Below, piece after piece: positions 1-8,402 of a DNA stretch of 64,000 nt. Both the position numbers and the translations under genes were made by a program. The notes beneath the pieces were generated by a model. That model did no database searches. It saw only the letters and a list, made by a program, of their open reading frames with translations, and was not told the DNA's origin. The first letter of the stretch is position 1. Each line of letters starts with the position of its first letter. The DNA is from Actinokineospora alba. Lineage in GTDB: Bacteria; Actinomycetota; Actinomycetes; Mycobacteriales; Pseudonocardiaceae. The stretch is taken from contig NZ_SNXU01000001.1 of assembly GCF_004362515.1 (NCBI RefSeq), positions 4,526,001-4,590,000 on the forward strand, in the 5' to 3' direction.

Positions 1-1
1 G

Positions 2-85
2 CGCTCCCTGACCAAGCGCTACGTCGAGACGGAGGCCGCTTCCATCAAGAAGGCAGCCGAAGAAACGAGCGGCACTAGCGGGTGA
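2..85 (+). CDS. C-terminal end of an unidentified gene (partial)
   Basis: An open frame enters from the left edge and ends at TGA 83-85. The 27 visible residues are polar and Lys/Glu/Ala-rich (ending EETSGTSG) with G/C-ending codons, as expected for a real C-terminus. The last bases overlap the stop codon of the convergent gene by about 11 bp. Too little is visible for a family assignment. Confidence 0.5.
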   Translation, partial: RSLTKRYVETEAASIKKAAEETSGTSG

Positions 86-593
86 AGTCCCAGCGGGTGG
101 CGCCATTCGGCTCCGCGCCCGCCACGCCGACGGCGGTGTGCAGGGTGAGGCGGTAGAGGTACCAAGGTGGTGGGCCCGCACTCGGCGCGCTGAACGGGGC
201 GGTGAGTGCGTCGTCCTCCACTGTGGCGGGCCAGCCGCCCGTGCGGTAGACGGCCGCCACCCGCTCCAAAGTGTCGGTGTCGGTGACCCGGTGGGCCTCG
301 CCCTCCAGCACCAAATCCATACCGCGCAAGCGCACCGCCACACTGCAGGCCGGGTTCGCCGCGAGGTTGCGGGACTTGCGCGTGCCCGGTCCGCTGGTGA
401 AGTACAGCGCGTCTTCCACCCAGATGGCGCCGACGCCCGCCGAGTGCGGCCTGCCGTCGGGGCGGACGGTCGCCACGAAGAACGTCAGGTCTTCCCCGGG
501 CGTGTCCTCGGCGAGGATGTCACGCGGACGGCTCCACGGCAGTTCCGCGGATCCGTACCGGTCGAGGTTCCTGGTCGAGCTCGGCTCGGTCAT
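75..593 (-). CDS. Pyridoxamine 5'-phosphate oxidase family protein (FMN-binding split barrel)
   Basis: This 172-residue protein matches the PNPOx-like split-barrel family, which binds FMN or F420 and acts on small redox substrates in the cytosol. Recognisable parts are FFVATVRPDGRPHSAGVGAIWVED (strand pair with bound-cofactor loop, written here in pieces: VATVRPDGRPHS then GAIWVED), the LYFTSGPGTRKSRNLAANP segment typical of the phosphate-binding part, and CSVAVRLRG-MDLVLEGEAHRVTD. The ATG has a good ribosome site (AAGGGG about 5 nt upstream). It overlaps the upstream methyltransferase stop by 4 bp, so the two are translationally coupled. The substrate cannot be read from the sequence. Confidence 0.85.
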   Translation of the reverse strand: MTEPSSTRNLDRYGSAELPWSRPRDILAEDTPGEDLTFFVATVRPDGRPHSAGVGAIWVEDALYFTSGPGTRKSRNLAANPACSVAVRLRGMDLVLEGEAHRVTDTDTLERVAAVYRTGGWPATVEDDALTAPFSAPSAGPPPWYLYRLTLHTAVGVAGAEPNGATRWDFTR

Positions 594-1201
594 CGTGTCC
601 CCTTGATTGCCGCGACCCGTTCCACCGTGCCCGCCTTGAGTCGCTCGCGCCGCTCGATGACGAATCCGGCCTGTGCCACCAGCGGCAGCGGCCGCCGGGT
701 CTGGTAGTCGCCGATCATCCGCACGGTCACCAGTTCCAGCAACCGCTGGACCAGCCGGATCGGCTTGTGATGGCTGCCCACGTGGTCGAGCAGCAGCAGT
801 CGCCCGCCCGGGCGCAGGACGCGGTGCATCTCGGCGATGGCGCCGCGTTCATCCGGGACACCGCAGAGGCCGAGGGTGCAGACCACGGTGTCGAACGACG
901 AGTCGTCGAAGGGCAGGCGCTGGGCGTCGCCCTGGATCAACGCGACCTTGTGTGGGGTCTCCAGGACGCGGGCGCGGGCGATGTCCAGCATCGCGGCGCT
1001 GAAGTCGAGCCCGGTCAGCCGCACGCCCTCGGGGTAGAACGGCAGGTTGCGCCCGGTGCCCACGGCCACTTCCAGGACATCGCCCGAGGCCTGCGCGCAC
1101 ACCCACTCCCGACCGCCCTTGAACTGCACGCGCTCGAAGAAGCCGATGTCGCGGTCGTAGCGGTCGGCGTAGCGGTCCCACTGGCGATGGTGGTCGGTCA
1201 C
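590..1201 (-). CDS. Class I SAM-dependent methyltransferase
   Basis: The 203-residue protein shows the Rossmann methyltransferase motifs in order: motif I VLEVAVGTGRN at about residues 42-52, an acidic GLDFSAAMLDIAR segment that follows strand 2, IQGDAQRLPFDDSSFDTVVC (motif II/III) and the EMHRVLRPGGRLLLLDH signature of the UbiE/Methyltransf_11 group. These enzymes methylate small molecules or lipids; the target is unknown. GTG is the start and no strong ribosome site is visible. It is first in a two-gene unit with the FMN-barrel gene. Confidence 0.88.
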   Translation of the reverse strand: MTDHHRQWDRYADRYDRDIGFFERVQFKGGREWVCAQASGDVLEVAVGTGRNLPFYPEGVRLTGLDFSAAMLDIARARVLETPHKVALIQGDAQRLPFDDSSFDTVVCTLGLCGVPDERGAIAEMHRVLRPGGRLLLLDHVGSHHKPIRLVQRLLELVTVRMIGDYQTRRPLPLVAQAGFVIERRERLKAGTVERVAAIKGTR

Positions 1202-1275
1202 GGTGTCACCACGCTACTGGGAGTTCGACCACTCCGCCGGGTCGTCCACGGCGTATTGCAGGCCGCCAGGGCCCG

Positions 1276-2268
1276 TTAGTGGTGGTGGGCGAGTGTCTCG
1301 TGAGCCACTTGCGCGCAGGCGGCGGGTTCGGTGTGGACTGTCGCGGCGCTGAGCCGGGGAACAGCGTGCACCAGGCGGTGTTCGACGTCGTGGGCGATGC
1401 GGTGGGCCGCCTCGACGGTCAGTGAGGCGTCGACCGTGACCGACAGTTCCGCGCGGAGAGTGTGGCCGATCCAGCGCATCCTGACTTGGTCGACGGCCAC
1501 CACGCCCGAGGTGCCCGTGACGGTGCGTTCGGCCAGGTCGACCACCGCCGGGTCGACCGCGTCCATCAGCCGGGCGAAGACCTCCTTCGCCGCGTCACGC
1601 AGGACGAACAGGATCGCCGCGGTGATCGCGAGGCCGATGATCGGGTCGGCCAACGGGAAACCGAGGCCGACGCCGAGCGCGCCGAGGACGACGGCCAGTG
1701 ACGTGAAGCCGTCCGTGCGCGCGTGCAGGCCGTCGGCGACGAGAGCGGCCGAGCCGATCTCCCGGCCGACTCTGATGCGGTAGCGCGCGACGATCTCGTT
1801 GCCCGCGAACCCGATGACGCCCGCGCCCGCCACCACCCACAGGTGCCGCACTGGCTGCGGGTCGAGCAGCCGGTCGATCGCCTGCCAGCCCGCGAAAGCC
1901 GCCGACGCGGCGATGACCAGCACGACGACGACCCCGGCGAGATCCTCGGCCCGACCGAGCCCGTAGGTGTGCCGCCGCGTCGCCGCGCGGCGGCCGAGGA
2001 GGAACGCGACGCCGATCGGCACCGCGGTCAGGGCGTCGGCGAAGTTGTGCACGGTGTCGCCGAGCAGCGCGACGGAACCGCTCACCATCACCACCGCCGA
2101 CTGCGCGAGCGCGGTGACCAGGAGCGCCGCGAACGACCAGGCCAGGGTGCGCATGCCCCGCTTGCTCGCCTCGAGTGCGCTGTCGACGCGGTCCGCGCTG
2201 TCGTGGCTGTGCGGCTTCAGCACGTGCCGAAGGCGGTGTCGACGTCCGTGTCCGTGACCGTGGCTCAT
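1276..2268 (-). CDS. Cation diffusion facilitator (CDF) family metal efflux transporter
   Basis: The 330-residue inner-membrane protein has six predicted membrane segments. Both metal-site HxxxD signatures of the CDF family are present: H74-x3-D78 in DTVHNFADAL and H182-x3-D186 in DGLHARTDGF. The N-terminus is His-rich (MSHGHGHGRRH) and so is the C-terminal end (LAHHH), suggesting Zn, Co or a related divalent metal. A frame opening exists 24 codons upstream, but ATG 2268 is preferred because AGGAGG lies just before it. It is divergent from an ArsR repressor gene, with a shared palindrome between them, so metal-induced efflux is the likely role. Confidence 0.92.
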   Translation of the reverse strand: MSHGHGHGRRHRLRHVLKPHSHDSADRVDSALEASKRGMRTLAWSFAALLVTALAQSAVVMVSGSVALLGDTVHNFADALTAVPIGVAFLLGRRAATRRHTYGLGRAEDLAGVVVVLVIAASAAFAGWQAIDRLLDPQPVRHLWVVAGAGVIGFAGNEIVARYRIRVGREIGSAALVADGLHARTDGFTSLAVVLGALGVGLGFPLADPIIGLAITAAILFVLRDAAKEVFARLMDAVDPAVVDLAERTVTGTSGVVAVDQVRMRWIGHTLRAELSVTVDASLTVEAAHRIAHDVEHRLVHAVPRLSAATVHTEPAACAQVAHETLAHHH

Positions 2269-2280
2269 GTGCCCTCCTGG

Positions 2281-2313
2281 TTGCAGGATGCCCTGATCAG
2301 AGGCAACATGCAA
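2281..2313. promoter_or_regulatory. Palindromic operator between CDF efflux gene and arsR-type gene
   Basis: An interrupted palindrome has a left arm TTGCAGGATGCC and a right arm GGCAACATGCAA that match at 10 of 12 positions. They flank a 9-nt centre containing CTGATCAG. It sits 13 bp upstream of the CDF start and directly before the ArsR start, as expected for an ArsR/SmtB operator that controls both genes. The binding is inferred, not shown. Confidence 0.6.
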
Positions 2314-2315
2314 CC

Positions 2316-2660
2316 ATGCGCGCGCACAATGACATGGCAACTGCCAGGGTCTCGCAGGAAGAGCGGTTCCGGGTGGCGGCCGAGGTGCTCGGGATGCTGG
2401 CCGACCCGACCCGGCTCGCCCTGTTGCGGCTGCTCGCGGCGGGTGAGCAGGACGTCAACACCCTGGCCGGGCAGGTGAGCGCGTCGCGGTCGTCGGTGTC
2501 GCAGCATCTCGGCAGGCTCCGGCTGGCGGGCCTGGTCCACGTTCGCCGCGAAGGTCGGCGGATGGTTTACCGCGTGGTGAGCGGCCATCTGTCGGGGCTG
2601 GTCGACGAGGCGTTGGAGTTCGCCGACCACGCCGTGCGCGGCATCCCGCACCACGAGTGA
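2316..2660 (+). CDS. ArsR/SmtB family metal-sensing repressor
   Basis: A 114-residue winged helix-turn-helix protein. The conserved core is visible: LGMLADPTRLALLRLL, then DVNTLAGQVSASRSSVSQHLGRLRLAGLV (recognition helix) and VRREGRRMVYRVV (wing). The last helix is His/Asp/Glu-rich (SGHLSGLVDEALEFADH and a PHHE end), which fits an alpha-5 metal site like that of Zn/Co sensors, although the classical ligand spacing is not fully conserved. ATG 2316 and ATG 2334 are both possible starts. The first is preferred because a weak AGAGG lies upstream, inside the palindrome. It likely represses the divergent CDF gene. Confidence 0.9.
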   Translation: MRAHNDMATARVSQEERFRVAAEVLGMLADPTRLALLRLLAAGEQDVNTLAGQVSASRSSVSQHLGRLRLAGLVHVRREGRRMVYRVVSGHLSGLVDEALEFADHAVRGIPHHE

Positions 2661-2727
2661 CGGTGTAGAGCGGCGCTTCCTTGGGTATGTCGTGGATTCC
2701 GGACGACGCAAGGAAGGAGTGATCTCG

Positions 2728-3336
2728 TTGAGCACGATCACCGAGAGCGTTGAGGTCGGAGTTCCGGTGACCGACGCCTACAACCAGTGGACTCAGTTCG
2801 AGACCTTCCCCCGCTTCATGGAAGGCGTCGAGCAGGTGCGCCAGCTTGACGACACGCACATGCACTGGGTGACCAAGGTCGGCGGGGTGACCCGCGAGTT
2901 CGACGCGACGATCGTCGAGCAGATCCCGGACCAGTGCGTCTCGTGGCGCTCCGACGCGGGACCCGACCACTCCGGGAAGGTCACCTTCGACAAGGTCGAC
3001 GCCCGGACCACTCGGGTCACCGCGAAGATGAACATCGACCCCGAGGGTTTCGTCGAGAACGTCGCCGACAAGCTCGGTGTGCTGGACCGTCGGGTCAAGG
3101 GCGACCTGAAGCGGTTCAAGGAGTTCATCGAGGAGCGCGGCGGCCGGGAGACCGGGGCGTGGCGCGGCTCGGTGGAGAGCACGACCGAGCAGTCCACCGC
3201 CCAGGGCCCCAGCACGCGGGCGGGCAAGCCGGGCGCGGGCATCCGGCCCGGTGAGCCGGGCGTGAGCGGCCTGGTCCCGGACGACCCGGACAGTGGCGGT
3301 CTTTCGCCGAAGACCGATCCGCGGCCGCCGCTGTAA
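2728..3336 (+). CDS. SRPBCC family protein (cyclase/dehydrase-like)
   Basis: The first 150 residues follow the SRPBCC helix-grip pattern: TITESVEVGVPVTDAYNQW, then FPRFMEGVEQVRQLDD, then a strand-rich middle and the long C-terminal helix RVKGDLKRFKEFIEERG. This is the architecture of coenzyme Q-binding/polyketide cyclase-like stress proteins found in many actinomycetes. The last 50 residues are Gly/Pro/Ser/Thr-rich and probably disordered. The start is taken as TTG 2728 because AAGGAG lies 8 nt before it; an ATG 12 codons upstream has no ribosome site. A strong hairpin follows the gene. Its function is unknown. Confidence 0.82.
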   Translation: MSTITESVEVGVPVTDAYNQWTQFETFPRFMEGVEQVRQLDDTHMHWVTKVGGVTREFDATIVEQIPDQCVSWRSDAGPDHSGKVTFDKVDARTTRVTAKMNIDPEGFVENVADKLGVLDRRVKGDLKRFKEFIEERGGRETGAWRGSVESTTEQSTAQGPSTRAGKPGAGIRPGEPGVSGLVPDDPDSGGLSPKTDPRPPL

Positions 3337-3353
3337 CCGGCTACCGATAGACA

Positions 3354-3383
3354 CCGTCCCCCATGGGTTCCCATGGGGGACGG
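3354..3383. terminator. Strong hairpin terminator
   Basis: A perfect 14-bp stem (CCGTCCCCCATGGG and its complement) with a TT loop lies 17 bp after the SRPBCC stop. No U-run follows, as is common in actinomycetes. It separates the SRPBCC gene from the ATP-grasp gene. Confidence 0.75.
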
Positions 3384-3510
3384 CTGTGTCGGATCCCTTG
3401 CACCGCAAGTGATTTCGCCCCCGTGGGCCGGCCCGATGTGTAAGCACGCCCGCTCAGGGGAACCCGACAGATTCGTGTGCGACCCCGACCGACGACGAAC
3501 CAGGAGAACC

Positions 3511-4776
3511 ATGTCCCGCAAGAACATCATCGTCCTCGGTCTCGACGAAGTGAATCACGCCCTGCTGCACCAGGTTCCGGACGCGGACCGCTACCGGTTC
3601 CACGGCCTGCTCACGCTTGAGGAACTGCAGAAGGGTGAAATCCAGATAGTCGACTTACTGGACAAGGCCCGCAAGGCGCTGACCTCCTTCGACGGGACGA
3701 TCGACGCGATCGTGGGCTACTGGGATTTCCCGGTGAGCACCATGCTTCCGTTGCTGTGCCGCGAGTTCGGTGTGCGTGGGGCGAGCCTTGAGTCGGTGCT
3801 GAAGTGCGAACACAAGTACTGGAGCAGGCTCGAACAGCAGAAGGTGATCTCCGAGCACCCCGCGTTCGCGCTCGTCGAACTCGACGATGACAAGGCACCG
3901 CTGCCCTTTCCCTTCTGGCTCAAGCCGGTCAAGTCGTTCTCCTCGGACCTGGCGTTCGAGGTGACCGGCGAAGCCGAGTTCCGATCGGCCGTGGCCGAGA
4001 TCGCCGACGGGATCGGCCGGGTGGGCGAGCCGTTCGACTACCTGCTCGACCAAGCCGACCTGCCGCCCGAGATCGCGGACGCGGGCGGGCAGGTGGCACT
4101 CGCCGAACGCGCCCTGAGCGGCGCCCGGGCCGCGGTCGAGGGGTACAGCCGCGACGGCGAGGTGGAGATCTACGCCGTGCTCGATTCCCTGGTGTACCCG
4201 GAGGTGTCGAGCTTCCTGCGGCACCAGTATCCGTCGCAGCTGCCCGAGGAGATGCGGCGCAAGCTCGTCGACGTCTCCCAGCGGGTGATCAAGGGAATCG
4301 GGTTCGACCCCGGAACGTTCAGCATCGAGTACTTCTGCGACCCGGACACCGGCGAGATCAACCTGCTGGAGATCAACGCCCGGCACTCGCAGTCCCATGC
4401 CGAGATGTTCGCACTGGTCAACGGGTTCCCGAACCACCACTACATGCTCAAGGTGGCGCTCGGGGAGGACCCGCGGCACCCGCTCGGCGGCGGCCCGTAC
4501 GCGCTGGCCGCGCGCTGGTACCTGCGTCGCTTCGACGACGGGCTGCTGACCAGCGGGCCGACCGACGAGGAGATCAAGTCCATTGAGGACGAGATCGGCG
4601 GGGTCAGCGTGTACCGCCGCGCTCCCGACGGCTCCCGGCTGTCCGAACTGCCCGGACAGGACAGTTACAGCTACGAGCTCGCCGAGATCGTGGTGGGCGC
4701 GGACGGACCCGAGCAGCTGCGCGACAAGTACGAGCGGTGCGTCGCCGCGCTGCGCTTCGACTTCGACGGGGAGTAG
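3511..4776 (+). CDS. ATP-grasp domain protein (putative carboxylate-amine/thiol ligase)
   Basis: The 421-residue protein has an ATP-grasp fold. An N-terminal pre-ATP-grasp region (IIVLGLDEVNH) is followed by the lysine/glycine part (FWLKPVKSFSSDLAFEV) and by the C-terminal Mg-binding signature FSIEYFCDPDTGEINLLEINARHSQSH, given in two pieces: FSIEYFCDPDTGE and INLLEINAR. The family joins a carboxylate to an amine or other nucleophile with ATP. ATG 3511 has AGGAGA at a good distance; the open frame extends further upstream but without initiation signals. It is followed 6 bp later by a CocE-type hydrolase, presumably in one operon. The substrate is unknown. Confidence 0.85.
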   Translation: MSRKNIIVLGLDEVNHALLHQVPDADRYRFHGLLTLEELQKGEIQIVDLLDKARKALTSFDGTIDAIVGYWDFPVSTMLPLLCREFGVRGASLESVLKCEHKYWSRLEQQKVISEHPAFALVELDDDKAPLPFPFWLKPVKSFSSDLAFEVTGEAEFRSAVAEIADGIGRVGEPFDYLLDQADLPPEIADAGGQVALAERALSGARAAVEGYSRDGEVEIYAVLDSLVYPEVSSFLRHQYPSQLPEEMRRKLVDVSQRVIKGIGFDPGTFSIEYFCDPDTGEINLLEINARHSQSHAEMFALVNGFPNHHYMLKVALGEDPRHPLGGGPYALAARWYLRRFDDGLLTSGPTDEEIKSIEDEIGGVSVYRRAPDGSRLSELPGQDSYSYELAEIVVGADGPEQLRDKYERCVAALRFDFDGE

Positions 4777-4782
4777 CACCTG

Positions 4783-6804
4783 ATGCGAGCCGTGACCGAC
4801 CTTCCGCACGCCGTCAAGGAGGACGAGCACTTCTGGATCCCGGTGCGCGACGGCACCCGGCTGGCCGCGCGGATGTGGCGGCCGCTGTCGTCCGACGACG
4901 AGCCCGTGCCCGCGATCCTGGAGTACATCCCGTACCGCAAACGGGATCTGACCTCGGTGCGCGACTCGATCGCGCACCCGTACCTGGCCGGGCACGGCTA
5001 CGCGTGCGTGCGGGTCGACATCCGGGGGACGGGTGAGTCCGACGGGGTGCTGACCGACGAATACCTGGAGCAGGAACAGGCCGACGCCGAGGACGTGTTG
5101 GCGTGGCTGGCCGAACAGCCCTGGTGTGACGGGCGGACGGGGATGCTCGGCATCTCCTGGGGCGGGTTCGCCGCGCTGCAGGTGGCCGCGCGCAAGCCGC
5201 CGAGTCTGGGGGCGATCTGCATCGCGTCGTTCACCGACGACCGCTACGCCGACGACATGCACTACATGGGCGGCTGTCTGCTGTCGGACAGCCTGGCCGA
5301 GTCCGGCACCATGTTCGCCTACAGCACCTGCCCACCCGACCCCGCGCTGGTGGGGGAGCGGTGGCGGGAGATGTGGCTGCGGCGGTTGGAGTCCGCCGGG
5401 CCCTGGATCATCGAGTGGCTGCGCCACCAGCGCCGCGACGACTACTGGCGGCACGCGTCGGTGTGCCAGGACTACTCGGCCGTCGCCGTGCCCGTGTTCG
5501 CCGCGTGCGGCTGGGCCGACGGGTACTCCAACGCGGTGCTGCGGCTGATGGCGGAGCTGGACGTGCCGCGAATGGGGCTCATCGGGCCGTGGTCGCACAA
5601 GTACCCGCACCTAGGGGTGCCCGGCCCGGCGATCGGCTACCTGCAGGAGGTGGTCCGCTGGTTCGACCGCTGGCTGCGCGACGGGGACGACGAGTTCGAC
5701 GAACCCGTGCTGCGCACCTGGATGCAGGAGAGCGTGCCGCCGTCGACCGCGTACGAGGAGCGGCCCGGCCGGTGGGTCGGTGAGCCGTCGTGGCCGTCCC
5801 CGCACGTGCGCCGCGAGTGTCGTCCCCTTGGGCCGCACCGGATCGGGGCCGAGGGGGAGGAGGTCGAGCCGACCGGCCTGACCATCGAGTCGCCGCTGAG
5901 CGTGGGGCAGTTCGCCGGGAAGTGGTGTTCCTACAACGCGCCGCCGGACCTGCCGTACGACCAGCGCGAGGAGGACGGCGGGTCGCTGGTGTTCGACTCG
6001 GACTTCCTCACCGAGCGGTGCGAGATCCTCGGCGCGCCGGTCGTCCGGCTCGACGTCTCGGCCACGGCGCCGGTCGCCATGGTGGCGGCCCGCCTCTCCG
6101 ACGTCGCACCGGACGGCCGGGCGACCCGGGTGTCGTACGGGTTGCTCAATCTGACGCACCGGGAATCGCACGATGATCCCTCGCCGGTTGTCCCGGGCGA
6201 GCGCTACACCGTCGAGGTCCAGCTCAACGGTGTGGCGCAAGCGTTTCCGGCCGGGCACCGGATCCGGCTGTCACTGTCCACATCGTACTGGCCGCTCGCC
6301 TGGCCACCCCCGGAACCGGTGCGGCTGACCGTCCACACCGCGACCAGCACGCTCGAACTGCCGGTCCGCCCGGTCGGCGAGTCCGACGAGGTGTCGCTGC
6401 GCCCGTTCGACGAGCCCGAGGGCGCCCCGGCCAACACGGTCAGCGCGTTGCTGCCGGGGGAGCACCGGTGGATCGTCTCCCGTGACCTGGTGGATTACCG
6501 CAGCGCGCTGGAGGTGGTGAAGGACAACGGGGTCGTGCGGTTCGACGACACGGGGATGGAGGTCGGCAAGCGGGTCTTGGAGCACTACGGCTGGACGGCC
6601 GACGACTACACCTCGGTCGAAGGGCGCACCGACTGGACGATGACGTTCCGCCGCGGCGACTGGTCGGCGAGCACCCGGACCCAGCAGACCCTCACCTGCA
6701 CGCCGACCGAGTTCCGGCTGCACGCGCGGATCGACGGCTTCGAGGGGGACCGGCGGGTGTTCTCCGAGAACTGGGACCGCACGTTCCCCCGTGACCAGGT
6801 GTGA
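4783..6804 (+). CDS. CocE/NonD family hydrolase (X-Pro dipeptidyl-peptidase S15 type)
   Basis: The 673-residue protein has the S15/CocE layout. An N-terminal alpha/beta hydrolase carries the nucleophile elbow GISWGGF with Ser125 and the RGTGESDG oxyanion region, and a C-terminal jelly-roll domain (from about residue 330) includes PAGHRIRLSLSTSYWPL, the typical PepX_C segment. Members cleave esters or amides such as cocaine or N-acyl/X-Pro bonds. No signal peptide is seen, so it is probably cytosolic. GGGGAG overlapping the upstream stop is a plausible ribosome site. Coupling to an ATP-grasp ligase suggests a make-and-hydrolyse pair acting on a small amide or peptide. Confidence 0.88.
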   Translation: MRAVTDLPHAVKEDEHFWIPVRDGTRLAARMWRPLSSDDEPVPAILEYIPYRKRDLTSVRDSIAHPYLAGHGYACVRVDIRGTGESDGVLTDEYLEQEQADAEDVLAWLAEQPWCDGRTGMLGISWGGFAALQVAARKPPSLGAICIASFTDDRYADDMHYMGGCLLSDSLAESGTMFAYSTCPPDPALVGERWREMWLRRLESAGPWIIEWLRHQRRDDYWRHASVCQDYSAVAVPVFAACGWADGYSNAVLRLMAELDVPRMGLIGPWSHKYPHLGVPGPAIGYLQEVVRWFDRWLRDGDDEFDEPVLRTWMQESVPPSTAYEERPGRWVGEPSWPSPHVRRECRPLGPHRIGAEGEEVEPTGLTIESPLSVGQFAGKWCSYNAPPDLPYDQREEDGGSLVFDSDFLTERCEILGAPVVRLDVSATAPVAMVAARLSDVAPDGRATRVSYGLLNLTHRESHDDPSPVVPGERYTVEVQLNGVAQAFPAGHRIRLSLSTSYWPLAWPPPEPVRLTVHTATSTLELPVRPVGESDEVSLRPFDEPEGAPANTVSALLPGEHRWIVSRDLVDYRSALEVVKDNGVVRFDDTGMEVGKRVLEHYGWTADDYTSVEGRTDWTMTFRRGDWSASTRTQQTLTCTPTEFRLHARIDGFEGDRRVFSENWDRTFPRDQV

Positions 6805-6806
6805 GC

Positions 6807-7046
6807 TCAGAGCACCTTCGCGATACCGGTGAGCTGGGCGATCACCAGGCCGACGACGGCGATGGTCACCAGCACCACCAGGATGAAGGTGATCACCGCG
6901 GGCACGCGCGACGGGTAGCGCTCGCGCCGCGAGAGGCCCTCGGTCGTGCTGCCGGACTCCGGCGGGGTGTCACCGGGTCGGACGCCGCCACCCGGTTCCA
7001 GGCCGGGTGTGCGATCCGGGTCGGGGTCAGGGGGCAGGGCGGTCAC
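6807..7046 (-). CDS. DUF6480-type small membrane protein
   Basis: The 79-residue protein starts with a Pro/Asp/Gly-rich cytosolic part (DPDPDRTPGLEPGGGVRPGDTPP) and ends in one membrane helix (VPAVITFILVVLVTIAVVGLVIAQ, given here only as the span residues 48-72). The N-terminal TPGLEPGGGV motif is typical of the DUF6480 family of actinomycetes, whose role is unknown. GTG 7046 has a strong AGGAGGAG ribosome site. It is convergent with the CocE gene, with only 2 bp between the stops. Confidence 0.75.
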   Translation of the reverse strand: MTALPPDPDPDRTPGLEPGGGVRPGDTPPESGSTTEGLSRRERYPSRVPAVITFILVVLVTIAVVGLVIAQLTGIAKVL

Positions 7047-7068
7047 CGGGATCTCCTCCTCCGAGGAT

Positions 7069-7097
7069 TAGGTCCTGTCCTGTAAGTCCAGGACCTA
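7069..7097. terminator. Hairpin between two small minus-strand genes
   Basis: TAGGTCCTG and CAGGACCTA form a perfect 9-bp stem with an 11-nt loop. The stem includes the stop codon of the 61-residue reading frame and lies just before the ribosome site of the DUF6480-type gene. It may terminate or attenuate leftward transcription. Confidence 0.45.
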
Positions 7098-7280
7098 GTC
7101 AGGTGGTTCCTGGACGTTCTTGTCCGGCTTCGGCGCTTCGTCCAGGTCGTCGGTCGCGCGGGCGGTGCGCCCCTCGATCCGCACGTCGCGGGTGCCGGAT
7201 TCGGTGAAGTCGTCGAGCGGGTCGGCGGCCTCGGGCAGCGGATCCTCGGACTCATCCCTGGGCTGGCGGTCTTCGTTCAT
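7095..7280 (-). CDS. Small acidic hydrophilic protein of unknown function
   Basis: A 61-residue frame starts at ATG 7280 and is rich in Asp, Glu, Pro and Arg, with no membrane segment (it begins MNEDRQPRDESEDPLPEAADP). Codon use is GC-rich at the third position, and the position between two genes is free of other supported frames. No clear ribosome site is visible, so it is a modest call. Proteins like this are usually disordered; no family was recognised. Confidence 0.5.
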   Translation of the reverse strand: MNEDRQPRDESEDPLPEAADPLDDFTESGTRDVRIEGRTARATDDLDEAPKPDKNVQEPPD

Positions 7281-7375
7281 GGACAGCCGGGTACCCCGAC
7301 GGAGTGGACTTCACACCCGCCGTTTCACCCACCGCCTGCTCGGGCATTCCCCCTGGTGAGAGGGGGTGATCGGCG

Positions 7376-8386
7376 ATGCGGTTGCGACGCAGCGATCCCG
7401 ACGGCCCGGGCGCGCGGCGGGTGCGCCACGGCCGTGGCTTCCGGTATGTCGACCACACCGGGGCGCCGGTCACCGACCCCGAGTACCTCGACCGCATCCG
7501 GGCGCTGGTGATCCCGCCGGCGTGGCGGGAAGTGTGGATCTGCCCGCACCCCAACGGCCACCTCCAGGCCGTCGGCCTCGACGACGCGGGCCGCAAGCAG
7601 TACCTCTACCACGAGCAGTGGCGCCGCGACCGCGACGACGAGAAGCACGAACGCGTCCTGCGACTGGCCGCGCGGCTGCCGAGAATTCGCAAACAGGTGC
7701 ACGCGGATCTGGTGACCTCCGGCCTCGGTCGCGACCGGGTCCTGGCAGGCGCCCTACGTATCCTGGACCGCGGCGTATTCCGCACCGGAGGCGAGGAATA
7801 CGCCGAGGAGAACGACTCCCACGGCGTGGCCACCCTGCTCCGCGAGCATGTCGAGGTGCGCCGGGGTGAGGTGCGATTCTGCTTTCCGGCCAAGAGCGGC
7901 GTCGAACGGGTGGCGGTGATCCGCGACCCGGACCTGGGCAAACTGGTGACCGCCCTACGCCGGGGCCGAGCCGATGACGACCGGCTTTTCGCCTATCGCA
8001 ACGGCGGCGAACGCCACGAGGTCCGGGCCGCGGAGGTCAACGACCGCTTCCGGGAACTGGCCGGAGACGGCTTCACCGTCAAAGACATGCGCACCTGGAC
8101 GGCGACGGTACTGGCCGCCGCCGAGTTCGCCGCCCAAGACCCGCCGAAGTCGAAGACCGCCACCAAGCGGACAGAAGCCCAAGTGATGCGCGCGGTGTCG
8201 GAACAGTTGGGCAACACCCCAGCGGTGGCCAGAAGGTCCTATGTGGACCCCAGGGTGCCCGAACTGTTCCAGGAGGGCAGGACCATTGAGGCGACCCTCC
8301 GCAAACTGGCAAGCCAAGACCTGGAAAACCCGGAAGTCCGGGAACGCCTCGAACATGCCGTACTGCGCCTGCTGCGATCAGCCTGA
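7376..8386 (+). CDS. DNA topoisomerase IB
   Basis: The 336-residue protein is the size of bacterial/poxvirus-type topoisomerase IB. It relaxes supercoils by a 3'-phosphotyrosine intermediate. An N-terminal domain (RGFRYVDHTG, IPPAWREVWICPHPNGHLQA) is followed by the catalytic core with KQYLYHEQWRRDRD, the active-site region FTVKDMRTWTATV and the nucleophile Tyr289 in ARRSYVDPRV. The Arg/Lys/His partners appear conserved. GAGGGGG precedes the ATG. It is convergent with the MFS gene. Confidence in the family is high. Confidence 0.93.
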   Translation: MRLRRSDPDGPGARRVRHGRGFRYVDHTGAPVTDPEYLDRIRALVIPPAWREVWICPHPNGHLQAVGLDDAGRKQYLYHEQWRRDRDDEKHERVLRLAARLPRIRKQVHADLVTSGLGRDRVLAGALRILDRGVFRTGGEEYAEENDSHGVATLLREHVEVRRGEVRFCFPAKSGVERVAVIRDPDLGKLVTALRRGRADDDRLFAYRNGGERHEVRAAEVNDRFRELAGDGFTVKDMRTWTATVLAAAEFAAQDPPKSKTATKRTEAQVMRAVSEQLGNTPAVARRSYVDPRVPELFQEGRTIEATLRKLASQDLENPEVRERLEHAVLRLLRSA

Positions 8387-8402
8387 CGAACGCGACAGGC
8401 CC

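Noticed and set aside
3655..5610. Long open frame on the minus strand opposite the ATP-grasp and CocE genes
   Set aside because: It is an antisense shadow of two well-supported genes in GC-rich DNA; it has no family motifs and no ribosome site.
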